Assembly (NCBI RefSeq): GCF_900095135.1
Contig: NZ_LT605205.1
Span: 434,001-498,000 of the forward strand
Source of the DNA: Proteiniphilum saccharofermentans
GTDB taxonomy: Bacteria; Bacteroidota; Bacteroidia; Bacteroidales; Dysgonomonadaceae
DNA: 64,000 nucleotides
Direction: 5' to 3'
Shown here: positions 1 to 8,641 of the stretch, one piece after another
Layout of the letters: each line of letters begins with the position of its first letter
How positions within the stretch are numbered: the first letter of the stretch is position 1
The notes under the pieces: generated by a model
What the model saw: the letters and a program-made list of their open reading frames with translations, nothing else
Databases searched by the model: none
What the model was told of the DNA's origin: nothing
Translations under genes and position numbers: made by a program

Positions 1-727
1 TTTTCCCAAATGATAGTACACTCGGAGTTTTTGGATTATTAGACCTGCTGACAATCTGTTGTAGTGTGACGATTATTGTTGATGCTGCCACAACAGGATC
101 ATTATTGTTATGTGGTTCGGCGCCGTGACCTCCTTTTCCTTTTACCTTTATTCTGATTTCATCCATAGAGGCCATGAACCTCCCTTTCCGGATCCCTACT
201 TTCCCACTTTCAATCGAAGGCATTATATGTTGTCCCAGGATTACGTCGACTTTAGGGTTTAGCAGCACCCCCTCTTGTAGAATTTTAATTGCGCCGCCCG
301 GTAATATCTCTTCGGCAGGTTGAAAGACCAACTTTACAGTTCCATTGATCTTCTTCTCTAATCTTTTGAGTATATGTGCTACACCGAGTAAAGATGCAAC
401 ATGCAGATCATGTCCGCAAGCGTGCATCACTCCATGGTTGATCGATTTAAAAGTGAGGTTCGTCTCTTCCTGAATGGGAAGAGCATCCATGTCAGCCCGG
501 AGGGCTATCGTCTTATCTGTTTTATTGCCTTGTAGTGTGGCTATTACTCCCGTGTTAGCAGCCGGCATCCAGGGGATTCCCCATTCATCGAGCGATTTCT
601 TTATAAAGGCTGAAGTATTGAATTCCTTAAAAGAAAGTTCCGGATGTTGATGCAGGTGTCTTCTCTTGGCAAGAATATCATCCCTGATCTCAGAGGCGAT
701 TGCTTTTATCTCATCTTTTAGTGGCAT
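1..727 (-). CDS. M20-family amidohydrolase/peptidase (partial, C-terminus outside window)
   Basis: About 242 N-terminal codons are visible and the gene continues beyond base 1. The protein starts MPLKDEIKAIASEIRDD and carries the M20 metal-site motifs in order: RADMDALP, HACGHD, the glutamate pair in FQPAEE, and a later GQH. A GKGGHGAEPH stretch matches the lid/dimerisation domain of hippurate hydrolase-type and N-acyl-amino-acid amidohydrolases. Such enzymes hydrolyse an N-acyl amide using two metal ions. No signal peptide is seen, so it is probably cytoplasmic. The ATG overlaps the stop of the upstream lyase gene by 10 nt, which implies translational coupling as the last visible gene of a six-gene operon. 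The substrate cannot be read from the sequence; an N-acylated amino acid or amino sugar product of the pathway is an inference. Confidence 0.88.
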   Translation of the reverse strand, partial: MPLKDEIKAIASEIRDDILAKRRHLHQHPELSFKEFNTSAFIKKSLDEWGIPWMPAANTGVIATLQGNKTDKTIALRADMDALPIQEETNLTFKSINHGVMHACGHDLHVASLLGVAHILKRLEKKINGTVKLVFQPAEEILPGGAIKILQEGVLLNPKVDVILGQHIMPSIESGKVGIRKGRFMASMDEIRIKVKGKGGHGAEPHNNNDPVVAASTIIVTLQQIVSRSNNPKTPSVLSFGK

Positions 728-1785
728 CTGTCGTTGGCTATAAATTCCTTCACATAATTGTCGTCTGTCCATTTTTCATATTGGGAGATAACCCTTCCGA
801 TCTCGTCTGCTTGCCCTTCCGATAATTTTTCTTTGGGACTCAAGCACCATATCCCTTTCAATAATCCCTGCCTTCTCAGGACTTCATGGATTCCTGCGAT
901 GGAACCTTTGAAATTGTTGACTACATCAAAAATGGCAGCATTCATATCGGTAACTTCAACGGCTATTTTCAGTATCTCATCATAATCCAGGGTGTTGTTT
1001 TGTAGTCCGTCCTTTATATGGTGAAACAGTTCGACCGATTTCTTTGTCCAGACAGCATAATGTCCCAATAATCCGCCGACAAATCTTTTTTCAACCAACC
1101 GGTCTCCTGTATGGATCCTATAGGGAGTAATTAGATCCAACACGATATTATCATCATTGCCGGTGTAAAGGGAAATCTCTTTGTTCCTTCTGGAATTGCA
1201 GATTGCCCGTACTACCTCCAAAGTGTGATACCTGTTGAAAGGAGCGGTCTTAATAGCGTAGACATTATCTATATCACAAAATTCTTTCCAAAACGAATAG
1301 CTGAATATTCTTCCTCCCACAGAGGGTTGCAGGTAAAACCCGAATACGGGGATCTCTTGCGCGACAGCTTTGGTCCGCTCGATAAGTTCTTTTTCTGAAA
1401 GAGAACTTAACCCACCCATGCTAAGCAGCCCCAGATCGTACCCGAGATTTTTTGCAATACGGGCTTCCTTTACCGCTTGTGGCGTTGGTCCACAAATACC
1501 TGCCACTTTTATAAATGAGGTATCCGGATTTACTTTTTTGATCTCATCGGCTGTAATTTCCAGCACTTTCTCATAATAATCATATTCGGGATCCCTGATC
1601 TCGAACTGGGTAGTATGGACACCAATCGCTATCCCGTCGACACCGCAAGAGATATAATAGCGTGTCAACCTGCGTTGCATCTCTTCATCAATAGTTAAAT
1701 CTTCGTGCAAGGCGAGAGGATGTGCAGGTATGCATCCGCCTCCTCTTAATCGTTCCAGGGCTTTTGGATTTATTGTAACGTTCAT
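718..1785 (-). CDS. DapA/N-acetylneuraminate lyase-family protein
   Basis: This 355-residue protein has the TIM-barrel pattern of the dihydrodipicolinate synthase/N-acetylneuraminate lyase superfamily. The Schiff-base lysine is probably in YAIKTAPFNR. The usual GTTGE substrate-carboxylate motif is replaced by a VHTTQFE-like stretch, and the protein is about 50 residues longer than DapA. It is therefore unlikely to be the biosynthetic DapA and more likely a catabolic aldolase or dehydratase acting on a 2-keto acid. It lies 12 nt downstream of the epimerase gene and overlaps the M20 hydrolase. The substrate is unknown. Confidence 0.8.
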   Translation of the reverse strand: MNVTINPKALERLRGGGCIPAHPLALHEDLTIDEEMQRRLTRYYISCGVDGIAIGVHTTQFEIRDPEYDYYEKVLEITADEIKKVNPDTSFIKVAGICGPTPQAVKEARIAKNLGYDLGLLSMGGLSSLSEKELIERTKAVAQEIPVFGFYLQPSVGGRIFSYSFWKEFCDIDNVYAIKTAPFNRYHTLEVVRAICNSRRNKEISLYTGNDDNIVLDLITPYRIHTGDRLVEKRFVGGLLGHYAVWTKKSVELFHHIKDGLQNNTLDYDEILKIAVEVTDMNAAIFDVVNNFKGSIAGIHEVLRRQGLLKGIWCLSPKEKLSEGQADEIGRVISQYEKWTDDNYVKEFIANDRCH

Positions 1786-1797
1786 CTGATTATCAGT

Positions 1798-2820
1798 TTA
1801 AAATTTTCCTTCTCTTTCTTGAAAATGAGTTGGTTTTTCTTTTATTTTTCCTCCTTCGATAACCCAATGGCTGATCAGTTCGATCATTTGTTTCAAACTG
1901 ATATTGGGATATCCGAAAAGATTGAAACACTCGGCGGCATTGCTTAACAAAGCGTTTGATTCTTCGATGCCGATAAATTTCGGTGTTTTATTGAAAGCTT
2001 TCCCGAATTCTCCGGCAATCCATCTTACCGATATTGTTTCGGGTCCCGTAACGTTTAACATCTTGGCCGGTACAGCACAATGGAGAAGTGACCTGATGGC
2101 AATTTCATTGGCATCTCCCTGCCAGATTACATTGACATTCCCCATCGTTAAATCGATTTCCTTTTCTCCGTAGACCGACCTCGCAATTTCCAACAATACA
2201 CCATATGAAACATCATTGGCATAATTTAGCCTGTATATTAAGATGGGAGTATTGTTTTTCTTTGAAAAATATTGAAAAATCCTTTCCCTTCCCAGGCAGG
2301 ACTGGGCATACTCTCCTATGGGAGAAGCCGGCATATCCTCAGTCATTCCTCCCGATGTGACAGGAGACAGGGGATAGACGTTTCCCGAAGAGAATACCAC
2401 AATATTGGATTGTTTGAATTTTTGGGCCACCATCCCCGGCAGGAATGTGTTCATTGCCCATGTGTAGGATTCATTCCCGGTTGTACCGAACTTATGGCCG
2501 GCCAGATATATTACGTTGGGAGTTTCCGGCAGCTTTTTGAGATCATCTTCATTCAGCAAGTCTGCCTTAATGGTTGTAATGCCGTAATTGTTCAAGTCGT
2601 TCCATACGCCAGGATCAGAAAACCTTGATGCGGCAATGACCTGTTTCTGAATTTTCGTTTCGTTGATAGCATCCTTGGCCAGTTTAGCCAGTGCGGGTCC
2701 CATCTTACCACCAGCCCCCAGAATAAGTATATCACCATCAATTTTAACGATATCGTTCAATAATTGAGAAGATGGGCGCAAATATTTTTGTAATATAGAC
2801 TCTTTGTCAAATGGTTTCAT
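1798..2820 (-). CDS. NAD-dependent epimerase/dehydratase-like protein
   Basis: This is a 340-residue extended short-chain dehydrogenase-type protein. A Rossmann nucleotide-binding turn (GAGGKMG, residues 35-41) follows a beta strand, and a VVFSSGNVYP strand near residue 145 carries the expected serine. The active-site tyrosine appears in GEYAQSC, but the catalytic lysine four residues later is replaced by cysteine (Tyr171, Cys175). Either this is a subfamily that does not need the lysine or the protein has lost normal oxidoreductase chemistry. It lies 6 nt downstream of the transporter gene and 12 nt upstream of the lyase. A role in sugar modification is inferred from context. Confidence 0.75.
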   Translation of the reverse strand: MKPFDKESILQKYLRPSSQLLNDIVKIDGDILILGAGGKMGPALAKLAKDAINETKIQKQVIAASRFSDPGVWNDLNNYGITTIKADLLNEDDLKKLPETPNVIYLAGHKFGTTGNESYTWAMNTFLPGMVAQKFKQSNIVVFSSGNVYPLSPVTSGGMTEDMPASPIGEYAQSCLGRERIFQYFSKKNNTPILIYRLNYANDVSYGVLLEIARSVYGEKEIDLTMGNVNVIWQGDANEIAIRSLLHCAVPAKMLNVTGPETISVRWIAGEFGKAFNKTPKFIGIEESNALLSNAAECFNLFGYPNISLKQMIELISHWVIEGGKIKEKPTHFQEREGKF

Positions 2821-2826
2821 AGTTTT

Positions 2827-4044
2827 CTATTTTAAAAATATGTCGATAAAATTAAATATGGCTAGTACTATTATAATGCATAGGCCAATAAATCCCGATA
2901 TTCTCAGGAAAGTCTCTATCTTATTTTCTTTCATTACTTTCCTGTCGTTTGCAATCAGGAACATGGCAATTCCGATCACGGGGACTATAAAAATGGTGAT
3001 ACTCTGCGCAAAAACGATCAGTTCCAATGGTGCGCTACCAAAAAGAAGTGCAATAATAGCACCAACAATCATCACAAGGGCTATCAGTAATCTGGTTTTA
3101 TTGGAACCGAAACTGCTTCCAAAGGCCAGCGCATCACTCATTAAAGTGCCGCCAATGGTGGCATTGCCGACTATTGAAGAAAATCCTGCGGCAAACAGCC
3201 CAATTAAAAATACGGCAGAAGCGGCTTCTCCAAAGGCGGGACGCAGTGCCAGGGACATATCTGTTGCGGTTTTTACCTCGATCCCCAAGGGTTGGAGAAT
3301 TGCAGCTGCGCAAATCATTAGGATCGTACTCAACACTCCCAGGACAATTATTCCTGTCAGGCTGCTGTTTCTGGATACTTTTTCATCCGATTTTGTATCT
3401 ATTTTCTTTCTTTCCTGTACCAGATAGGATGTATAAAAGGCTCCGACAATTGAAAAACAGGATGCCATGAAAGCGATGATTAATCCCATAGATCCGGTCG
3501 GAACTTTTGGGATAACAAATCCGGAAATGACTTTACTGATATTCGGGCTTACCTCGAATAGGGTAATCAAGAATGCCAGCAACATCATGCCTATCAGAAA
3601 TATCATCACCTTTTCCAAAACTTTATAAAAGTTCCGGAAGAAGAGCAATGCTATGCCGACACAATTGAAGAATATAATCCAGATGTTGTTATTTGTATTG
3701 GTTAATTCCCCTATGGCTATTCCTACACCTACAGAGTTTCCGGTTTGGAATGAAGTACATACTAGAAAAATTCCTATTCCTACTACGGCCGCAAACTTTC
3801 TCCCCCATTTTTCACCTATCACTGTGAGTAAAGACTTATCAGTAGCCAGACCTATACGTTCCGCAATGATAGTATATACTGCCATGAAAAATATGGCAAT
3901 AAGGATGATCCATAGCAAATCGTAACCAAAGTTTGCCCCTATTTTCGAAGTAATGGTCAATTTACTGGGGCCGAATACCAGGGCACCGACAATTAAGCCC
4001 GGACCGATAGTATGTATCCAATTAAAATGCTTTTTCTTAGTCAT
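2827..4044 (-). CDS. Nramp-like LeuT-fold transporter
   Basis: This is an integral membrane protein of about 405 residues with roughly 11 hydrophobic segments, and its opening (HTIGPGLIVGALVFGPSK) resembles the Nramp family. I chose the ATG at 4044 (MTKKKHF) because it falls 5 nt after the upstream stop; a longer start at 4077 would overlap the esterase gene. Canonical Nramp metal transporters carry DPGN in the first helix and a Met-containing motif in helix 6. Here the first is FGPSK, and I do not see the second in its usual form. The cargo may therefore be an organic solute rather than Mn/Fe ions. Its position inside a sugar-catabolic operon supports that inference. Confidence 0.75.
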   Translation of the reverse strand: MTKKKHFNWIHTIGPGLIVGALVFGPSKLTITSKIGANFGYDLLWIILIAIFFMAVYTIIAERIGLATDKSLLTVIGEKWGRKFAAVVGIGIFLVCTSFQTGNSVGVGIAIGELTNTNNNIWIIFFNCVGIALLFFRNFYKVLEKVMIFLIGMMLLAFLITLFEVSPNISKVISGFVIPKVPTGSMGLIIAFMASCFSIVGAFYTSYLVQERKKIDTKSDEKVSRNSSLTGIIVLGVLSTILMICAAAILQPLGIEVKTATDMSLALRPAFGEAASAVFLIGLFAAGFSSIVGNATIGGTLMSDALAFGSSFGSNKTRLLIALVMIVGAIIALLFGSAPLELIVFAQSITIFIVPVIGIAMFLIANDRKVMKENKIETFLRISGFIGLCIIIVLAIFNFIDIFLK

Positions 4045-4049
4045 ATATT

Positions 4050-5342
4050 TTATTTTTGAAAAGAGTCCAATATCCATTGATTGGTTTTTTCTGTTTGTTC
4101 CGGATAGATCCTATGCTGACCTTCTGGTATGATAAAAACATGCTTTGGTGCTTTTATTACATTGTATGCAGAATAAAAGGAAGTCGGAGGGGTTGTTTCA
4201 TCTTTGAATCCCCAGGAATAGAACCCTGGAACAGTTATATTTCTTGCAAAATTGACTACATCATAATAAGGTAGAGTGTTTAGGACATCTTCAGTTTTAT
4301 AGTTTTTGATATTTTCCTGATTAAAAAAATGAGGCCACCCACCAGCACGACCATGTAAATAACCTGTAAAGTCACACATTGCGGGACATAATGCAACAAG
4401 CATATTTATTCTTTTATCAAGGGATGTGGTAATAATGGATAAAGCCCCTCCCTGACTTGATCCCCAGGAGGCTAAGTTTTTCCCGTCGAATTGAGGTAAC
4501 GAAAAGATCACATCGACCGCTTTTACACATCCAGATATTACTCTTTTAAAATAATAACTATCTCGTCCATATGACCCCCAGAATTTGTAATCGATATAAG
4601 GACTGTCTCTCAAGTTGTCATAAAATTCCTTTTTCCATAGTACAGGGAATGGATGGATATATAAGTCGAGAGTAATTATATCTCTGTCTGCAATGGCAAG
4701 ATTACCACCTAATGGGTGTACTCCTGCACCAGGAAAACGAATAATTGCCGGAAACTTCCCATTCTTTTTGGGTATGGTAAGGATCCCATAAGATCTGTTT
4801 TTGTATTCATTGTTTAGATAGCTAACTTGATAAATATTATATGTGTCTGTACATTTATCTTCGATCAGAGTCAATTGAGTGTCTAGCGGTACCTGTCTTA
4901 CTCTGGAAATTGTTTCTTCCCAAAAATCATGAAAATCCTCGGGACATTCTATTGTAGGAGCAATTTCTGTAGGTTGAAAAGCAGCTGTTGCATACTCCGT
5001 CTTTTTGATATTTCCATCTGTAATAGTTACAGTGCACCTTAAGAAACCTGGCATTTCCAACGAGCCGCCATTGATAACGAATTCTTTATTACTAGTATTG
5101 AAAGAACCCCTTTCCCATGCGGACATCTTTTCCAAACCAATTTCATAAGATACAGAAAACGGCTTATGGATATCCCCCAGTACAGATACTTTAAAGATCA
5201 CATTCTCACCGGTATTATAAATCCAATTATCGTGATCAGGAACCACGTTTATTGTTATACTCTCACTATAACAAGTAAGATGAAAGATTGCGAATAAACC
5301 AAAAAGAATAATACGAACAAAACCTCCACGTATATTTTCCAT
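4050..5342 (-). CDS. Secreted acetyl xylan esterase-like hydrolase (AXE1/CE7 type)
   Basis: This 430-residue protein opens with a hydrophobic signal peptide (residues about 8-24). It then has a short beta-rich domain and a C-terminal alpha/beta-hydrolase domain. Features typical of the AXE1/cephalosporin-C deacetylase family are IIRFPGAGVHP, the nucleophile elbow SWGSSQGG, and a late GQHRIYPEQT that supplies the histidine. Such enzymes remove acetyl or similar ester groups from oligosaccharides; export places it in the periplasm or outside. It lies 61 nt after the next hydrolase gene and 5 nt before the transporter, so it is in the same operon. The exact ester is unknown. Confidence 0.82.
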   Translation of the reverse strand: MENIRGGFVRIILFGLFAIFHLTCYSESITINVVPDHDNWIYNTGENVIFKVSVLGDIHKPFSVSYEIGLEKMSAWERGSFNTSNKEFVINGGSLEMPGFLRCTVTITDGNIKKTEYATAAFQPTEIAPTIECPEDFHDFWEETISRVRQVPLDTQLTLIEDKCTDTYNIYQVSYLNNEYKNRSYGILTIPKKNGKFPAIIRFPGAGVHPLGGNLAIADRDIITLDLYIHPFPVLWKKEFYDNLRDSPYIDYKFWGSYGRDSYYFKRVISGCVKAVDVIFSLPQFDGKNLASWGSSQGGALSIITTSLDKRINMLVALCPAMCDFTGYLHGRAGGWPHFFNQENIKNYKTEDVLNTLPYYDVVNFARNITVPGFYSWGFKDETTPPTSFYSAYNVIKAPKHVFIIPEGQHRIYPEQTEKTNQWILDSFQK

Positions 5343-5403
5343 ATCTTATTTAAATAGTCTTATCAAGTCAATAAGGTGTTTTGCCCTTTGGTCTAAAAGT
5401 TTT

Positions 5404-6537
5404 TTATTTTAAATACCATTCAAAAAAAGAGTATACTATTTCGTTAGACTCTTTATTCGGACTATGTTCCGGTCTATTACTCATGGCTACCCTGTGGCTA
5501 TAGTTCAAAAGCTTATTTACAGCAATAGTATGATTCAAAGGAACCCAGCGCTCAATAGGATCAGAAGAACCTCCGGATACGAGAAAGGGCCGGGGAGCCA
5601 TAAGGGCATGCAATTCATGCAAATCATACCCTTCTCTCCGCAACTTCGGGTATAGCCCTTTGGCATTTGTCCCGGTTTTACTCCATGTATTTTCCCATGG
5701 TGGCGGATAATAACCCAAATACCAAGGTTCCCAGTAATTGACTCCTGATCCTTTGGTTTCGTCGAAGACGATACCGGGATCGATCCATACGGCAGTGGCA
5801 AATTTCTCATACAAGCATGATGCAAACATAGCCCATTTACCTCCATAGGAATGTCCTACTATTCCAATCCTATCTGGATCAACCTCTTCCATCTTTGCAA
5901 GTGCTTCCAGAGCATTTGCTGCGGCATAAGCCAATGTTGATAATGGCTGGATAACAGCATTTTCCCTGTCAGGATAATAAATGGAATATGTTTTGTTTTG
6001 GGTCGTTTTCGTAGTGCCTATCGATAAAGTGACAAATCCCCTTTTTACCAGTTGGTAGGCAAAATCCCTATGTGGTTTGCCGCCTATTCCTGCGGCTGTT
6101 TCAGGTTCATAAAAAACTGTAATTACGGCAGGTTTTTTACCTTTTTTATCCGGCACGAGCAAATATCCTTCTGTTTGTTCATTGGGGGTCCAGTAAAATC
6201 TTACACGATGTTGCGTGAAGTCTTCACGCTGTACTGTTTCTACTATTTTGAATTGCTGATCTTCCATGATCGGAGGCCATTCCCCCATCATTTCCATCCA
6301 TCTGCTGCGGATTTCCTCCCTGCGTTTTTGCCAATCCTGTTTTGTTTTTACTGTATTCCCATTATAGAATATAAGCGGTGAGCGATAATCGCCATATCTA
6401 TCCTTAAACTCTTCAGGGGGAATGAAGTAGGATTCAAGTATTTTTCTCTCTTTCTTTCTGCATTCTTGTGATGATTGTGCAGAGACATTTTGAATGAAAA
6501 ATATACAAAGAAGTAAAACAAATGATTTTGAAAACAT
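5404..6537 (-). CDS. Secreted alpha/beta hydrolase
   Basis: I start this gene at 6537 because the protein then begins with a clean signal peptide (MFSKSFVLLLCIFFIQNVSA, cleaved before Q). A start at 6561 would put eight residues in front of it. The mature protein of about 357 residues has the nucleophile elbow GHSYGG, then WIDPGI, and a C-terminal EHSPN that may give the catalytic histidine. The fold resembles dienelactone hydrolases and the glucuronoyl/acetyl esterases common in Bacteroidota polysaccharide loci. It is the first gene of a six-gene minus-strand operon. A perfect inverted repeat (6580-6593) lies just upstream. Confidence 0.75.
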   Translation of the reverse strand: MFSKSFVLLLCIFFIQNVSAQSSQECRKKERKILESYFIPPEEFKDRYGDYRSPLIFYNGNTVKTKQDWQKRREEIRSRWMEMMGEWPPIMEDQQFKIVETVQREDFTQHRVRFYWTPNEQTEGYLLVPDKKGKKPAVITVFYEPETAAGIGGKPHRDFAYQLVKRGFVTLSIGTTKTTQNKTYSIYYPDRENAVIQPLSTLAYAAANALEALAKMEEVDPDRIGIVGHSYGGKWAMFASCLYEKFATAVWIDPGIVFDETKGSGVNYWEPWYLGYYPPPWENTWSKTGTNAKGLYPKLRREGYDLHELHALMAPRPFLVSGGSSDPIERWVPLNHTIAVNKLLNYSHRVAMSNRPEHSPNKESNEIVYSFFEWYLK

Positions 6538-6579
6538 TTTTTGAGGTATTAATAAGTCCAACTTACCCTTGAATGAAGA

Positions 6580-6593
6580 GAAGTGAACACTTC
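6580..6593. promoter_or_regulatory. Inverted repeat upstream of esterase operon (possible operator)
   Basis: The sequence GAAGTGAACACTTC is a perfect 14-bp palindrome 43 nt before the chosen start at 6537. A weak -7-like element (TTTCTTTG on the minus strand, 6602-6609) lies just upstream. A related dyad, GAAGT-3-ACTTC, lies before the MFS transporter gene. Operator function is inferred. Confidence 0.35.
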
Positions 6594-6786
6594 TTCATGT
6601 ACAAAGAAAATTAGAATATAGCTTATAGGAGTTTGTTTTCACGAAATTATTTCCTCAAAAAACGAGAATATTTTTTGAAAGAAGTCAGATTAATGTAGTC
6701 ACTGGATTTATAAACTGATTTAGAAATAGTGTAAACGGTTATTAGTTGTAGTATATTTAAGACTTAAACGGAGAAAAGTTGTGAAT

Positions 6787-7006
6787 ATGAAACAATTAAA
6801 AAGAATTATCCTTGATCCGGATATATGTGGGTGGTAAACTCTGTATTAGAGGTTTACGAGTAACCATTGGTATGATTATTTGGATTGCTGGCATCAGGTT
6901 ATTCTTACGAGACAATCCTCAAAAGTACCCCCAATTGAATGAAGAGGATATACAAGAAGCTTTGTGGCATACCGAAGAATTAGACGCTCCATTTATAACT
7001 GCGTGA
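6787..7006 (+). pseudogene. Decayed DUF433-family antitoxin
   Basis: Reading from the ATG at 6787 gives MKQLKRIILDPDICG and then a stop. Allowing three single-step frame changes restores a continuous DUF433 protein. One falls at GGG (6829-6831), giving GGKLCIRGLRVTIGMII. The next falls at TTT (6879-6881), giving GLLASGYSYETILK. The last falls at AAAA (6921-6924), giving YPQLNEEDIQEALWH. DUF433 proteins are usually the small antitoxin-like partners of PIN-fold DUF5615 toxins, and the start of such a toxin overlaps the stop here by 4 nt. All three breaks are in short homopolymers, so sequencing error must be excluded, but the truncated partner supports real decay. Confidence 0.75.
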
Positions 7007-7032
7007 AAATACTCATTGATATGAATTCATGA
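7003..7032 (+). pseudogene. Remnant of DUF5615 PIN-like toxin start
   Basis: GTG overlaps the antitoxin TGA as GTGA. It opens a frame reading MKILIDMNS and then stops at 7030-7032. MKILIDMN is the usual N-terminus of the DUF5615 PIN-like proteins that follow DUF433 genes. Everything after about residue 8 is gone, and the next bases belong to the convergent membrane-protein gene that ends at 7027. A deletion therefore seems to have removed the toxin body. Confidence 0.6.
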
Positions 7033-7263
7033 TTTCTTTACTAACCTAATTATCCCGACAGAAATAAGCCGGAAAAATGCAACAACCAAATAGAGGACGA
7101 TCGTTATGACAATGACATATCCTATTTGAGTAAACATTTCATGCCACGGTGTTTTATACATAATGATTGCAGCTACGTTAATCAAAAAAGCGGTAGTAAA
7201 GCAACTGGAAATAATAATCATTTCTTTTTTTAGCCGCCCGGACGTTATAATTAAATCTTTCAT
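7027..7263 (-). CDS. Small two-helix membrane protein
   Basis: This 78-residue protein has two hydrophobic helices, roughly residues 14-35 and 46-70, linked by YKTPWHEMFTQIG and ending in RLVKKS. The positive ends suggest that both termini face the cytoplasm. Small proteins of this shape are common in Bacteroidota; I cannot name a function. It lies 38 nt after the Gfo/Idh gene and is probably the last gene of that operon. Its TGA stop abuts the truncated toxin remnant. Confidence 0.65.
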   Translation of the reverse strand: MKDLIITSGRLKKEMIIISSCFTTAFLINVAAIIMYKTPWHEMFTQIGYVIVITIVLYLVVAFFRLISVGIIRLVKKS

Positions 7264-7301
7264 CTGGATACTTCGTTATAATAATTATTGGCAGGACTTC
7301 T

Positions 7302-8636
7302 TTAAGAAAACTTCATATAAGGAATCTTGTACTCTTCCGGGAAAATGATTTGCTTTTGCTCTGCCATCGCCTGATTTCCCAAATGACAAAGCATGGTAGC
7401 CAGATATGCTTCTTCCACGATATTTTTCCCTTTTTCACCGGTAATACAAGCCTGGCAAAATGCAGACAAAATTTCATCGGAACCATCTTTTAGCGCACCG
7501 ATCATGGATAATCCGTCATTCACATGAAACTCGCCTTCAAGAATGCTGTAAGGAATATAATTCCCTTTCGTTTCCGGACGCCAACTCGGGCCGGCTGCCG
7601 GTACGGAGGCATATAATTTATTGCCTATCTGCCCGATCAATTGCTCGATACCTGATTTTCTCCCTCCGGGCTCATCTTCCAAATAGTAAATACCGGTGGC
7701 AAGGTTCATCGTACCTTTGTTGCCCAGTATCTGGTCTTCCATCCCATTGAATTTATTGGAAATAAGGGATTCGTAATTGATTTTGACTCCATTGGAGTAA
7801 TGATATACCAGGTTTACACTGTCATATACTTCCCTGCCGTCTTTCCAATATACAATGTCTCCCATTCCTATAACTGATTCAGGTACCATTTGCATAGCCC
7901 AGCAACATACCTCCAATTGATGAGATGCCAACTCAGTCATCAACCCGCCAGAATAATCCCGGTATAAACGCCAGTTGATCTGGCGTTCCAGTTCAGGTGA
8001 GGGAACAGGTCGTCTCCAGTCGTGATTTCTGAACCAATAACAACGTTCTCCCACGATGTCACCAATTACGCCGGAGTGGATCATCTGCATACCCTTTATA
8101 TACTTCTTGTCGAACATACGCTGCATACAGAAATAAAGGACTTTATCCGTTTTTTGATATGTATCGTAAATTGCTTTGCATTCCTCCATGGTCAATGCCA
8201 TTGCCTTTTCACAATATACATGTTTACCGGCGTCCAGTGCATCCAATGTTATGGGAGCATGCAGATAAAGCGGGGTAGATATAATAACTCCGTCGATGTC
8301 CGGAGATTCCAGTATTTTTTTGTAATCAGTATATGTTTTTGCGTTAGGACAAAGGCCGGAAGCTTCTTTCAGATTCGGCGGATATATATCACATAGGGCT
8401 ACAATTTCGGCATGTGGTAAAGCCATTACGGCATGCATATTATACATCCCCCTGGATCCCGTTCCGATAAACCCTATCCTTGCTTTCTCTTTCTTTATTT
8501 CTTTGGCCTTGTCCGGGGTAAACGACTGCAGCCAGGGTGTAGTTGCCAGGAGTGTGGCTCCTCCTGAAATATAACCTAAGTCTTTGATAAATTGTCGCAG
8601 GCTTATGTCTACCTGTTTAGGTTTTTTTTTCGACAT
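7302..8636 (-). CDS. Gfo/Idh/MocA-family oxidoreductase
   Basis: This 444-residue protein has an N-terminal leader (residues about 1-40) and a Rossmann domain starting ARIGFIGTGSRGM. The Gfo/Idh lysine motif is HVYCEKAM in place of the usual EKP. A long C-terminal domain has many aromatic residues (WRLYRDYSGGLMTE, LASHQLEVCCW). Family members oxidise or reduce sugar hydroxyls with NAD(P), and related Bacteroidota enzymes act in 3-keto-glycoside turnover. The leader has one arginine and a weak hydrophobic core, so export is uncertain. It follows the ApbE gene by 5 nt. Confidence 0.83.
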   Translation of the reverse strand: MSKKKPKQVDISLRQFIKDLGYISGGATLLATTPWLQSFTPDKAKEIKKEKARIGFIGTGSRGMYNMHAVMALPHAEIVALCDIYPPNLKEASGLCPNAKTYTDYKKILESPDIDGVIISTPLYLHAPITLDALDAGKHVYCEKAMALTMEECKAIYDTYQKTDKVLYFCMQRMFDKKYIKGMQMIHSGVIGDIVGERCYWFRNHDWRRPVPSPELERQINWRLYRDYSGGLMTELASHQLEVCCWAMQMVPESVIGMGDIVYWKDGREVYDSVNLVYHYSNGVKINYESLISNKFNGMEDQILGNKGTMNLATGIYYLEDEPGGRKSGIEQLIGQIGNKLYASVPAAGPSWRPETKGNYIPYSILEGEFHVNDGLSMIGALKDGSDEILSAFCQACITGEKGKNIVEEAYLATMLCHLGNQAMAEQKQIIFPEEYKIPYMKFS

Positions 8637-8641
8637 GATAT

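Noticed and set aside
2804-3427. 207-codon open frame opposite the transporter gene
   Set aside because: It lies antisense to the Nramp-like gene and has the S/I-rich composition typical of antisense of membrane genes.
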